A stretch of DNA of 64,000 bases, from NCBI RefSeq assembly GCF_000969825.1, contig NZ_KQ033919.1, positions 1,182,419 through 1,246,418 on the forward strand, written 5' to 3'. Positions 1 to 9,341 of this stretch are shown here, one piece after another. The notes under the pieces are model-generated. The model saw only the letters and a list, made by a program, of their open reading frames with translations, made no database searches and had not been told where the DNA came from. Origin of the DNA: Parabacteroides gordonii MS-1 = DSM 23371 (GTDB taxonomy: Bacteria > Bacteroidota > Bacteroidia > Bacteroidales > Tannerellaceae). Positions within the stretch are counted from its first letter, which is position 1, and each line of letters starts with the position of its first letter. The position numbers and the translations under genes were made by a program.

Positions 1-5
1 GCTCC

Positions 6-1535
<1,530 letters not shown>

Positions 1536-1630
1536 TAAATTGTTTTGTCTTGCTCAGAATCCGTTATTTATTTTCAAGTTTTGACGGTATTAATTATAAT
1601 ACTTGTACTACTTGTTGATATATAAATCTT

Positions 1631-1640
1631 TCAAAGAACT
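1631..1640 (-). promoter_or_regulatory. boxA-like antitermination element in the rRNA leader
   Basis: Read on the minus strand this is AGTTCTTTGA, about 100 bases before the 16S start. It resembles boxA (TGCTCTTTAAC), the NusB/S10 loading site found in rRNA leaders. Its position between the promoters and the mature 5' end fits. The assignment rests on one short motif. Confidence 0.5.
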
Positions 1641-1665
1641 TTCGCTTTCTTTTCGATTGCGGCTG

Positions 1666-1696
1666 CAAAGGTAAGGACTTTTTTTTAACTACCAAA
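1666..1696 (-). promoter_or_regulatory. rRNA promoter P2 (Bacteroidetes type)
   Basis: On the minus strand TTTG (1693-1696) is followed 19 bases later by TACCTTTG (1666-1673), an exact TAnnTTTG -7 box. Transcription would start near 1660, giving a leader of about 125 bases to the mature 16S. Confidence 0.8.
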
Positions 1697-1838
1697 TTTT
1701 TCAGAAGAAAATTTGAAAAGTTTTTTTTTCAGTCGCTGTGGCGGTTGGATTGTTGCTTAGCATCGCTAACCTCATCCCCTTTCCTCAGGTTACCTCTTTC
1801 ATCATGTATCATGCGCCGTTCTCTCTCGAATGCGGGTG

Positions 1839-1870
1839 CAAAAGTAGAAGAATTACTATTACACTCCAAA
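1839..1870 (-). promoter_or_regulatory. rRNA promoter P1 (Bacteroidetes type)
   Basis: On the minus strand TTTG (1867-1870) is followed 20 bases later by TACTTTTG (1839-1846), again an exact -7 box. With the element at 1666-1696 this makes a tandem promoter pair about 173 bases apart, as is common for rRNA operons. Confidence 0.78.
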
Positions 1871-2047
1871 CTTTTCACCAATTATTTTTTATTTATTTTT
1901 TCAACAGAGACAATGTAATATAATGTACGGGCGAAAGAGACTAAAAAAATACAGGGAGGCTTCCAAGGCATTCCCTGATGAAAAACTTTCTTCCTCAAGA
2001 CAATTAAATTTCCGATTCAAAGAATTATTCGTTCGATATATGTTTTC

Positions 2048-2097
2048 TATTCGTTCGACAACTGTCAAATGATTATTTGATAATTGTCGAATGAATA
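2048..2097. repeat. 50-bp near-perfect inverted repeat between rRNA and protease genes
   Basis: Two 23-base arms (2048-2070 and 2075-2097) match at 20 positions around a 4-base GATT centre, and some mismatches would pair as G-U in RNA. It lies about 90 bases beyond the stop of the minus-strand protease gene and has no T-run directly after it, so it is not a classical terminator. The rest of the gene-free stretch 1871-2187 is AT-rich and shows nothing else I recognise. Confidence 0.7.
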
Positions 2098-2187
2098 AAG
2101 AACAGCTGTTGAACGATTTTTTTTGTATAGATGTGATCTTTACATCTTATTATACCTAATGTTTTTACCCTGTAAGATGCTTTTTTA

Positions 2188-3504
2188 TTAATTATCCTTT
2201 TCCACATCCAAATACATCGAATCGAAATTAATGGTAATCCGCCGGAATAAATTTATAAAATCCATTCCCAGAGAACCGTCTTCACCATTTTGATAACTCT
2301 CCGCATCAGAAGCATTACATTCCACCTGAATATTCTTCAACTGAAAAGAGGTATCACCTAAACGCATCGGAATAGAAGGCAAACGAAGTACTTCAAAAGT
2401 TCGCACACCACCAAACCCACCTCCGGAAATGGTTTCCTTAACGCCCTCCTTATCAATCCATTCCTTATGTTTTTGATAATAGGGATAAAACATATCGACA
2501 CGAACATTACCTGTATCGAAAACAAAACGTAACCGTTCATCACCTGAAAAAACTTTTAGTCGCAAGCCACCATCATACAGCCACATGTTTCTACCAGTAT
2601 CAGGAAGTGAACTCTTTTTCACCGGAAATACTACTTTTTTATCTACCGGATAAATATCGACCTGACCGACCAACCGCATAAAATCGGTTCCCAAAACAGC
2701 ATCAACCTGATAAACAGTATCCACTGCCGGATTGGGGTCAGCTATCGTAACAACCGCATTCTTAAAAACAATATCCCCAACTTCCATACTATCTAATATA
2801 CCGCTTTTACCGGTACCGGTAGCAAAAGCGCCTGCTATATGTAATGAATCCCGTATGATCCGAATCCCTATTTCATCAGCCAAACGTTTGGAAATAAATG
2901 TACTTCCCGCCCCAGTATCAAAAATAAATCTATAATTTTTACCATGAATCCGGACAGGAACAAACATCAGGACACCCCTACCCGCTTCTTCTATTGTCAT
3001 CGGAATTTCTGAATCCTGATCCGGACGGACAATAAGAGGTGCTGCTTCATTACGCAAAACATTATAATAATCTGCTATTTGCTGGTGGGAAGGAAAGTCT
3101 TCTTTCTTCGCAAAAGCCTGTATCTGGTTCAGAAAATCATATAATCCGTCAGCAGACTGTGCATACAGCCCTATTTCTCCCTGTAATTTACCACGAAGGG
3201 CGACCATGCTACTGACATTCGGGAATCCCAGATCTTCCTGATGATGCTCTAATAAAGAATCGATCAACAGAATAGTTTCCTCCGGTTTGTTGAAGTAAGC
3301 GCCGATCATCACTTCCGATAAAGCCTTTACGGCAACCGACCGGATCTGCCCCGTTACCTTTGGATACTCTTCTTCCAAACGGAACCAGTCAGACTGGTTG
3401 ATCAGGTCTCCTATTTGCTTGCTGGCCTTCTGGGCTTCAACAGGTTGGAGCAAGCCTATCCATAAAATTGCAATACCTGCTAATAAACGATACTTGCTTT
3501 TCAT
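2188..3504 (-). CDS. secreted retropepsin-like aspartic protease
   Basis: Predicted exported aspartic protease of 438 residues. A signal peptide covers about residues 1-24 (hydrophobic LLAGIAILWIGLLQ, cleavage after VEA). Residues 25-170 form a helical region without a recognised domain. The protease part has an FDTGAGSTF motif with the candidate catalytic Asp at 196, a typical ALGTDF-like segment (LGTDFM near 271-276), and a second FDTG at 329-332 (Asp 330), so two DTG half-sites lie on one chain like a pepsin-type tandem. Retropepsins normally dimerise; two motifs suggest an internal pseudo-dimer. The substrate is unknown. The gene is divergent from the histidine kinase at 3658 and stands alone. 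Start chosen because the signal peptide follows directly. Confidence 0.8.
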   Translation of the reverse strand: MKSKYRLLAGIAILWIGLLQPVEAQKASKQIGDLINQSDWFRLEEEYPKVTGQIRSVAVKALSEVMIGAYFNKPEETILLIDSLLEHHQEDLGFPNVSSMVALRGKLQGEIGLYAQSADGLYDFLNQIQAFAKKEDFPSHQQIADYYNVLRNEAAPLIVRPDQDSEIPMTIEEAGRGVLMFVPVRIHGKNYRFIFDTGAGSTFISKRLADEIGIRIIRDSLHIAGAFATGTGKSGILDSMEVGDIVFKNAVVTIADPNPAVDTVYQVDAVLGTDFMRLVGQVDIYPVDKKVVFPVKKSSLPDTGRNMWLYDGGLRLKVFSGDERLRFVFDTGNVRVDMFYPYYQKHKEWIDKEGVKETISGGGFGGVRTFEVLRLPSIPMRLGDTSFQLKNIQVECNASDAESYQNGEDGSLGMDFINLFRRITINFDSMYLDVEKDN

Positions 3505-3551
3505 AATTTCTTATTTTAAGTTTTAAATATGGTATATCCATTCGGACAATA

Positions 3552-3559
3552 CAAATATA
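3552..3559 (-). promoter_or_regulatory. -7 element for the aspartic protease gene
   Basis: TATATTTG on the minus strand, an exact TAnnTTTG box, gives a start site near 3545 and a leader of about 40 bases to the ATG at 3504. No clear TTTG is seen at the -33 position. Confidence 0.5.
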
Positions 3560-3645
3560 GACAGACAACTCCGACCTTCATGTTACCACTTTGCAATCTT
3601 CTGTTATTTAGTGTTACCACCGGAATGAACGGAGACAAATCCGTC

Positions 3646-3653
3646 TATCTTTG
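3646..3653 (+). promoter_or_regulatory. -7 element abutting the kinase start codon
   Basis: TATCTTTG, an exact TAnnTTTG box, ends four bases before the ATG at 3658. If it is used, transcription starts at or next to the ATG and the mRNA is leaderless. A good -33 TTTG is not visible, so promoter strength is uncertain. Confidence 0.5.
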
Positions 3654-3657
3654 TAAT

Positions 3658-5091
3658 ATGAAATTACAGATGCGGCTTATACTGATCTTTGTCTCTTTAT
3701 CGGTTCTGGGAATATTCTTTTTCCAGGGATATTGGTTGTGGAACAGTTACAATATCGAGAAGCAACAAATCGGGAGAATTATCAATGAAACACTCCAGCA
3801 AGCCATAAATGAAGACTTGACGAACCGGATGGAAAAGATGAAAAATGATACGACAGCCGGTGCACCGCATGGTGAAGTCGAGTTTAATTTTTCAATGGAC
3901 AGCACTTCACATGCTGCATCCCAACAGACACCCCGGAGATATTATTCCCGTACCCGTCTCCAACTGTTCAATGAAAGCGACAGTTCCGTTTTCCAGGCTT
4001 ATAAGCCGGAAAATACGCCTATGATGAGAATGGCATTCAAAGGGATCTGGCAAGCGATCAACGGACTCTCTCCCGTCGATATTGAAAAAGTAGACAGCTT
4101 ATGGTCTACCCTCCTTAAAGCAGAAGGCATACACAATGCTCATTTTATCGATTTTACGCTAGGGAAAGACACTCTCCTAGCCTCTTCTTTATCGGACGAC
4201 CAGAATCCGGGTAATCTACTTCCTACACAGAAAATAGGAGTAAACACGGACGACAGCATCGCAATGAGAGGATTCATCATCGCACCGGAAGAGACAGTTA
4301 TCAAACGAATGGGCCCGCTATTCCTCGCTTCATTCTTGCTGATCATCATAACGACGGCTTGTTATATCTATCTGATACGCACTATCTTACGTCAGAAAAC
4401 GATTGCCCAGATCAAAAATGATTTTGTCAATAACATGACACACGAGCTAAAGACTCCGATAACCATCACCTACTCAGCAATTGACGCTATGCAAACATTC
4501 AACTTCGTTGAACAAAAGGAGACACGGGAAGAATACTTCACGCTGTGCCGGCAACAATTGAAACATCTTTCGGGGTTGGTTGAAAAAATACTTAGCATGG
4601 CCGTTGACGAGCGGAAAAATTTCCGTTTACTAAAAGAAACATTCCGAATTAAACCCGTTATAGAGAGTCTGACACTGCAATTCAAGCTAAAAACAGAAAA
4701 GCCTGTTTCTTTTGAGATCACTTGCGAACCGGAAGATGTAACAGTATATGCCGACAAATTACATTTCACCAATGTGATCAGTAATATGCTCGACAATTCG
4801 ATCAAATATTCCGGCAAGAGCGTACATATCTCCATCCGGGCAGTCCGGACGGAAAAAGGAATACAAATCGATCTGGCGGATAATGGCATAGGCATCCCCT
4901 CCTCCCAGTCAGGCCGTATATTCGAACGCTTCTACCGTGTCCCCAAAGGGAATATTCACGATGTAAAAGGCTTCGGGCTCGGACTTAGTTACGTAAAAGA
5001 TATTATAGAACGGCACAACGGAAGTATTTCCGTTGAAAGCAGAGAAAAAGAAGGAAGTACATTTACGATTTTAATACCGGAAAAGAAATGA
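3658..5091 (+). CDS. sensor histidine kinase
   Basis: Membrane sensor kinase, 477 residues from the chosen ATG. One membrane helix at about 6-26, a periplasmic sensor region of about 190 residues without a recognised fold, and a second helix at about 221-241. The HisKA box NNMTHELKTP places the phospho-accepting His at 262. The ATPase domain shows the N box (NMLDNSIKYSG), G1 (DNGIGIP) and G2 (FGLGLSYV). No HAMP domain is obvious. An upstream in-frame ATG at 3529 would add 43 non-conserved residues and lies before the -7 box, so it was rejected. The stop overlaps the regulator's start by ATGA, so the pair is translationally coupled. The signal is unknown. Confidence 0.93.
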   Translation: MKLQMRLILIFVSLSVLGIFFFQGYWLWNSYNIEKQQIGRIINETLQQAINEDLTNRMEKMKNDTTAGAPHGEVEFNFSMDSTSHAASQQTPRRYYSRTRLQLFNESDSSVFQAYKPENTPMMRMAFKGIWQAINGLSPVDIEKVDSLWSTLLKAEGIHNAHFIDFTLGKDTLLASSLSDDQNPGNLLPTQKIGVNTDDSIAMRGFIIAPEETVIKRMGPLFLASFLLIIITTACYIYLIRTILRQKTIAQIKNDFVNNMTHELKTPITITYSAIDAMQTFNFVEQKETREEYFTLCRQQLKHLSGLVEKILSMAVDERKNFRLLKETFRIKPVIESLTLQFKLKTEKPVSFEITCEPEDVTVYADKLHFTNVISNMLDNSIKYSGKSVHISIRAVRTEKGIQIDLADNGIGIPSSQSGRIFERFYRVPKGNIHDVKGFGLGLSYVKDIIERHNGSISVESREKEGSTFTILIPEKK

Positions 5092-5771
5092 TACATATAT
5101 TACTGGCCGAAGACGAAATAGCATTAGCCAAAATAATCAAGGACAGCCTGGAAAGCCGCCAGGAGTTCCGGATTACAATAGCTGCGAACGGTAATGAAGC
5201 AATGGCATTATACAGCCGCTTAAAACCGGATATATTGGTACTGGACGTAATGATGCCTCAAATGGATGGATTTACCGTCGCTAAAATGATCCGTCAAACT
5301 GATACGCGAACACCGATCCTGTTCCTCACCGCCCGTTCATCGGTCGATGATCTGGTTACCGGTTTCCACTTGGGAGGGAACGACTATCTGAAAAAGCCTT
5401 TCGATATGGAAGAACTGATCGTCCGTATCCTGGCCTTACTGAACCGCCCGATCACTATGGAAGAAGAAAAACAGCCGGAAGTGTTCAGCATCGGACAATA
5501 TATATTCGACTATCCGCGCCAGACCTTACATATCAGCGACCATACAGTAACTCTCTCCCATCGCGAGGCCGAAATATTACGCATGCTCTGCCTACATATA
5601 AATGATATATTACACCGCAAGCCGGTATTACTGAAGTTATGGGGGGACGATTCTTTTTTCAACGCACGCAGTATGGACGTATTTATTACCAAGCTACGTA
5701 AAAAACTAAAAGCCGATCCCTCGGTTCAGATTGTGAACATCCGGGGGATCGGCTATAAACTGATCATTTAG
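5088..5771 (+). CDS. OmpR/PhoB-type response regulator
   Basis: Cytoplasmic transcription regulator of 227 residues, partner of the kinase at 3658 with which it overlaps by four bases. The receiver domain (about 1-118) has the acidic pair at 9-10, the phospho-acceptor Asp 53 in LVLDVMMP, Thr 81 and Lys 103 in KKPF. The C-terminal winged helix (about 130-227) ends with the RGIGYKLII signature of the OmpR group. The last 60 bases of the gene contain an inverted repeat (GCCGATCCC at 5712 and GGGATCGGC at 5745), which could help end transcription five bases before the convergent gene at 5777. Confidence 0.94.
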   Translation: MIHILLAEDEIALAKIIKDSLESRQEFRITIAANGNEAMALYSRLKPDILVLDVMMPQMDGFTVAKMIRQTDTRTPILFLTARSSVDDLVTGFHLGGNDYLKKPFDMEELIVRILALLNRPITMEEEKQPEVFSIGQYIFDYPRQTLHISDHTVTLSHREAEILRMLCLHINDILHRKPVLLKLWGDDSFFNARSMDVFITKLRKKLKADPSVQIVNIRGIGYKLII

Positions 5772-5776
5772 TCAAA

Positions 5777-6565
5777 TCAAACAAACAATTCCGGTTCGCG
5801 GCGTGCGCTGAAGTTTTTATGAAGCATAGCCGTATAAGGTGTATCGAACGTACGAGCTCCTTCCGGACACTCTTTCACACAGGCACAGCATTTGATGCAA
5901 AGAAGCGGATCGCTGAACATATGATCGTCTACAATCGATATGGCTGCAACCGGGCATACATCGATGCAATACTCACATTGCGTGCACAAATCCTCATCTG
6001 TTACCGGAGCTTGTGGCGTTGAAGGCCCCTTTACCTTATATGGAAAGTTACCCTTTGTCTCTAACACCGGCAAATCAGCCAGAGAAGACACTGCATCCAA
6101 TTTCTTCAGTACTTCTCTTCCGAATTCAGACGCTTTCTGCAAATCTTCCTTATCCGGACGACCGGCAGCAATAGGCATATCTTTCCGGCTAAAAGAATGC
6201 TCCCCGATGAAAGCTCCTGCACTGACAGGCACAAAACCTTGTGCAACCAACACATCGCTCAATTCCTTCAAGGCATCCTCGTAGTCGCGGTTACCATACA
6301 CGACAACCGGAATGACCGGCGTATTTTCTCCCTCGAACAGACGAATACGCTCCATAGCCGTTTCCGCAACCCGTCCGCCATAGACAGGAGCCGCCACGAT
6401 CACCAACTCGTTACCTTCTATATGAAGCGTTTCTTTCAGTGCCTCATGAGTGATATCCGATTCTGATAATGTATCGCCCCCCAACCCTTCGGCAATAGCA
6501 TACGCGATCTTTGCCGAAGTATGTGTTGGAGAAAAATAGATTAAATGTATATTCTGATATTGCAT
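5777..6565 (-). CDS. EFR1-type flavodoxin/ferredoxin fusion protein
   Basis: Predicted electron carrier of 262 residues. The N-terminal half is a flavodoxin-like fold with an FMN-phosphate loop SPTHTSAKI (12-20) and a second loop VAAPVYGGR (57-65). The C-terminal part carries two [4Fe-4S] clusters: Cys 194/197/200/204 (CTQCEYCIDVCP) and Cys 223/226/229/233 (CIKCCACVKECP). This architecture is the EFR1 family of bacterial ferrodoxins. It is the last gene of the minus-strand group with tlpA and iorBA (5-base gap to tlpA), so it could receive electrons from the indolepyruvate oxidoreductase; that link is inference. Confidence 0.88.
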   Translation of the reverse strand: MQYQNIHLIYFSPTHTSAKIAYAIAEGLGGDTLSESDITHEALKETLHIEGNELVIVAAPVYGGRVAETAMERIRLFEGENTPVIPVVVYGNRDYEDALKELSDVLVAQGFVPVSAGAFIGEHSFSRKDMPIAAGRPDKEDLQKASEFGREVLKKLDAVSSLADLPVLETKGNFPYKVKGPSTPQAPVTDEDLCTQCEYCIDVCPVAAISIVDDHMFSDPLLCIKCCACVKECPEGARTFDTPYTAMLHKNFSARREPELFV

Positions 6566-6570
6566 ATTAT

Positions 6571-7077
6571 TTATTTTACAGCAGCCTCGATCTTTTCCAT
6601 CAATTCTGCAAACTCTTCTTCCGTATATCCTTTGCTGGCATAGATCACTTTACCGTCTTTACCAATCAAATAACTACGAGGAATCAGATTCTTTGCAAAC
6701 GCTCCGAAGATTGCACGGTTCTTATCCGGATACAACGGGAAGGTAAAACCTTTCTTTTCATTGTATTTAGCCAGTTCAGCATCCGTATGTTCACGGCCGA
6801 TCACCAACAACTGAAAGTTCTTATTATCCTTATACTTCGGCCAGAGTTTCTGTTGCACATCTGCCAGTTCTTTCTGACAGGGAGGACACCAGGTGGCAAA
6901 AAAGTTTACCAGGGTCACTTTTCCTTTCAAGGTTGCTGACGACATTTTTGTTCCGTTATCGGAAACGATGGTAAATGCCGGCATCTGATCTCCTACCTTT
7001 ATTATATCCCCGTCATTTTGTGCACGGGCAATAAAGGCAAAGATCGTCAGGATGGCGGTTAAGAGGTACTTGTTCAT
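6571..7077 (-). CDS. TlpA-like periplasmic thiol-disulfide oxidoreductase
   Basis: Exported thioredoxin-fold protein of 168 residues. The signal peptide spans about 1-19 (cleavage ARA/QN). The redox motif is WCPPC with Cys 64 and Cys 67, and the cis-Pro lies in LIPRSYLI (near 133). It belongs to the AhpC/TSA-Redoxin-type TlpA/ResA group, which reduces disulfides in extracytoplasmic proteins. Its gene lies 5 bases after iorB and 5 bases before the EFR1 ferredoxin gene, which suggests cotranscription with a redox operon. Confidence 0.88.
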   Translation of the reverse strand: MNKYLLTAILTIFAFIARAQNDGDIIKVGDQMPAFTIVSDNGTKMSSATLKGKVTLVNFFATWCPPCQKELADVQQKLWPKYKDNKNFQLLVIGREHTDAELAKYNEKKGFTFPLYPDKNRAIFGAFAKNLIPRSYLIGKDGKVIYASKGYTEEEFAELMEKIEAAVK

Positions 7078-7082
7078 ACGCT

Positions 7083-7664
7083 TTATTTTAAACTTTGGGC
7101 AACATCATAACCGGCTTTCAGTGCTTTCAGGTTCATTTCAACCACTTCTTCACCTTTACGTCCGAAGATACGACGAATACCGTCTTCTATCTTGTTATAT
7201 TCAATTCCGATAAACGGAGCAGCTGCTCCCAACATGACAATATTAGCAGCACGGGCAGTAGCAACTTCCTTAGCTATCGCTTCTACATCCAGGATCACTT
7301 TATGAGGCAACTTATTCAGTTCTTCGTTCACCTTGTCAATATCCGGATAATTAGGGATATTTACAAACGGCTGTGAGTTAGTCACCAACCAACCATCTTT
7401 CTTCAGATAAGGAAGATAACGAAGGCTTTCCATCGGCTCCAGGGAAATAATCAGGTCGGCATGTCCTTTCGGGATCAGGTCGGATGCGATCGGTTGGTCA
7501 GATAAACGCAGGTTCGACTGTACATCCCCTCCACGCTGACTCATTCCGTGTACTTCTGCCTGTTTCATATACAGACCTTCTTTCAAAGCGGCTTCTCCAA
7601 TAACGGCGGCAATAGAGAGGATACCTTGTCCTCCTACACCTGACAATATAATATCTGCTCTCAT
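7083..7664 (-). CDS. iorB: indolepyruvate ferredoxin oxidoreductase, beta subunit
   Basis: Gamma-type pyruvate:ferredoxin oxidoreductase domain protein, 193 residues from ATG at 7664. The start MRADIILSGVGGQG carries the GxGGQG motif typical of this subunit. With IorA it oxidatively decarboxylates aryl or branched 2-oxoacids to acyl-CoA with reduction of ferredoxin. The chosen ATG overlaps the iorA stop as ATGA (7661-7664); an earlier ATG at 7706 would run 14 residues into iorA and lacks family similarity. Confidence 0.92.
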   Translation of the reverse strand: MRADIILSGVGGQGILSIAAVIGEAALKEGLYMKQAEVHGMSQRGGDVQSNLRLSDQPIASDLIPKGHADLIISLEPMESLRYLPYLKKDGWLVTNSQPFVNIPNYPDIDKVNEELNKLPHKVILDVEAIAKEVATARAANIVMLGAAAPFIGIEYNKIEDGIRRIFGRKGEEVVEMNLKALKAGYDVAQSLK

Positions 7665-9259
7665 TTCTTGCTTGCTTTTTTCTTTCTTGTTAATGTCTGA
7701 ATACATTCGCGACGCGGGATCAGAACGGATACACCTTTATATTCGATCTCTTCGCGGATGATCGTTTTCATCTCTTCGTAGTTCTTCTTCAACGGAACCA
7801 TTACGCGGATGTGAGCAGGATCCACACCGATACCGGCACAGATAGCTTCCAGGCGTCCTGTTCCGGCTGAGTCTTGTCCACCGGTCATCGCAGTTGTTTC
7901 ATTATCAGAAATAACGATAGTGATGTTTGTTTCTTCGTTTACACAATCCAGCAATCCAGTCATACCTGAGTGAGTGAATGTAGAGTCACCGATTACCGAT
8001 ACAGCTGGGAAAACGCCTGCATCAGCAGCGCCCTTTGCCATAGTGATAGAAGCACCCATATCGATACAGGTATCGATTGCACGGAACGGCGGCAAAGCAC
8101 CTAATGTATAACAACCAATATCACCGAACACTTTCGGATCTTTGTATTCAGCCAGTACTTCATTCAAAGCATCATACAGATCACGGTGGCCACAACCCTG
8201 GCATAATGCTGGCGGTCGTTGTTCCACCACTTCAGGAATTGCATAATAGCTTACGATTTCTTTACCCAATGCTTTTCCTACCGCATCCGGAGTCAATTCG
8301 CCATCACGCTGCAAAGTTCCGTCCAAACGGCCATGAACCTTAACACCTGTACCCATATATCCTTTCAATTGTTCTTCCACCACCGGATAACCTTCTTCCA
8401 GAACCAGAATTTCCTTACATTCGTTTACAAGCTTTTCCATCTGTTTGCGTGGCAACGGATATTGGCTGATCTTCAATACCGGATATTCAAATCCGTCCGG
8501 ATAGTTTTCAGACAGATAGTTGAAAGCAATACCTGTTGCAATAATACCCAAGTCTTTGTTAGGTGCATCGAAATATTGATTGTATTTGGATGTTTCAGAT
8601 GATTCGACAAACTGCTTCTGCGCTTCCAGCAATACTTTAAAGCGTTTGCGGGCCAAAGCCGGAAGCAGGATAAACCGCTGACGTCCGTCTGCCGGACAAT
8701 TCATTGTATTTTCATCTTTCATCGGACGTGTTACCACCCCTGCACGGGAGTGTGCCATACGGGTAGTGATACGCATCAGAACCGGATAACCCAGTTTTTC
8801 TGAAAGTTCAAAGCCATCATATACCATATCGTATGCTTCCTGTTGGCTGGAAGGTTCCAGCATTGGAATCATAGCAAAGTTACCATATACACGGTTGTCC
8901 TGTTCGTTTTGTGAAGAGTGCATAGAGGGATCATCAGCTGTTATGATAATCATACCTCCGTTTATACCGCTCATTCCCGCATTCATAAAACAGTCGGCTG
9001 CCACATTCAAGCCTACATGCTTCATGCAGCAAAGCGTACGCTTTCCGGCATAGCTCATACCTAACGCTGCTTCCATCGCTGTTTTTTCGTTTGCACTCCA
9101 ACGGCTGTGTATTCCCCGTTCTTTCGCTACAGCCGAGCCCTGTATATACTCGGTAATTTCAGTTGAAGGGGTACCCGGATAGGCATATACACCAGACAGG
9201 CCGGCGTCGATCGCAGCCTGTGCGATAGCCTCGTCCCCCAAGAATAGTTGTTTTTCCAT
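7661..9259 (-). CDS. iorA: indolepyruvate ferredoxin oxidoreductase, alpha subunit (no ferredoxin domain)
   Basis: Thiamine-pyrophosphate 2-oxoacid oxidoreductase subunit, 532 residues from ATG at 9259 (MEKQLFLGDEAIAQ). The N-terminal pyrimidine-binding domain includes YAYPGTPSTEITEY; the C-terminal pyrophosphate domain includes GCGHRDLY, GDIGCYTLG and a GDS...DNETTAMTGGQ cofactor motif. Classical IorA proteins continue with two [4Fe-4S] motifs (CxxCxxCxxxCP) at the C terminus; here the chain stops in a lysine-rich tail (KKKASKK) with no such motif. Electrons must therefore leave through another partner, perhaps the EFR1 ferredoxin two genes downstream. First gene of the iorA-iorB-tlpA-EFR1 group. 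Confidence 0.92.
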   Translation of the reverse strand: MEKQLFLGDEAIAQAAIDAGLSGVYAYPGTPSTEITEYIQGSAVAKERGIHSRWSANEKTAMEAALGMSYAGKRTLCCMKHVGLNVAADCFMNAGMSGINGGMIIITADDPSMHSSQNEQDNRVYGNFAMIPMLEPSSQQEAYDMVYDGFELSEKLGYPVLMRITTRMAHSRAGVVTRPMKDENTMNCPADGRQRFILLPALARKRFKVLLEAQKQFVESSETSKYNQYFDAPNKDLGIIATGIAFNYLSENYPDGFEYPVLKISQYPLPRKQMEKLVNECKEILVLEEGYPVVEEQLKGYMGTGVKVHGRLDGTLQRDGELTPDAVGKALGKEIVSYYAIPEVVEQRPPALCQGCGHRDLYDALNEVLAEYKDPKVFGDIGCYTLGALPPFRAIDTCIDMGASITMAKGAADAGVFPAVSVIGDSTFTHSGMTGLLDCVNEETNITIVISDNETTAMTGGQDSAGTGRLEAICAGIGVDPAHIRVMVPLKKNYEEMKTIIREEIEYKGVSVLIPRRECIQTLTRKKKASKK

Positions 9260-9302
9260 GTATATTTCGTTTCTTAAATTGATTTTTATGTATACCAACT
9301 GC

Positions 9303-9337
9303 CAAAGATACAGCTTTTACCATAAAGAATAAGCAAA
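9303..9337 (-). promoter_or_regulatory. promoter of the iorA operon
   Basis: On the minus strand TTTG (9334-9337) precedes an exact -7 box TATCTTTG (9303-9310) by 23 bases, a little longer than usual. The start site would be near 9297, about 38 bases before the iorA ATG. Confidence 0.6.
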
Positions 9338-9341
9338 AAGT

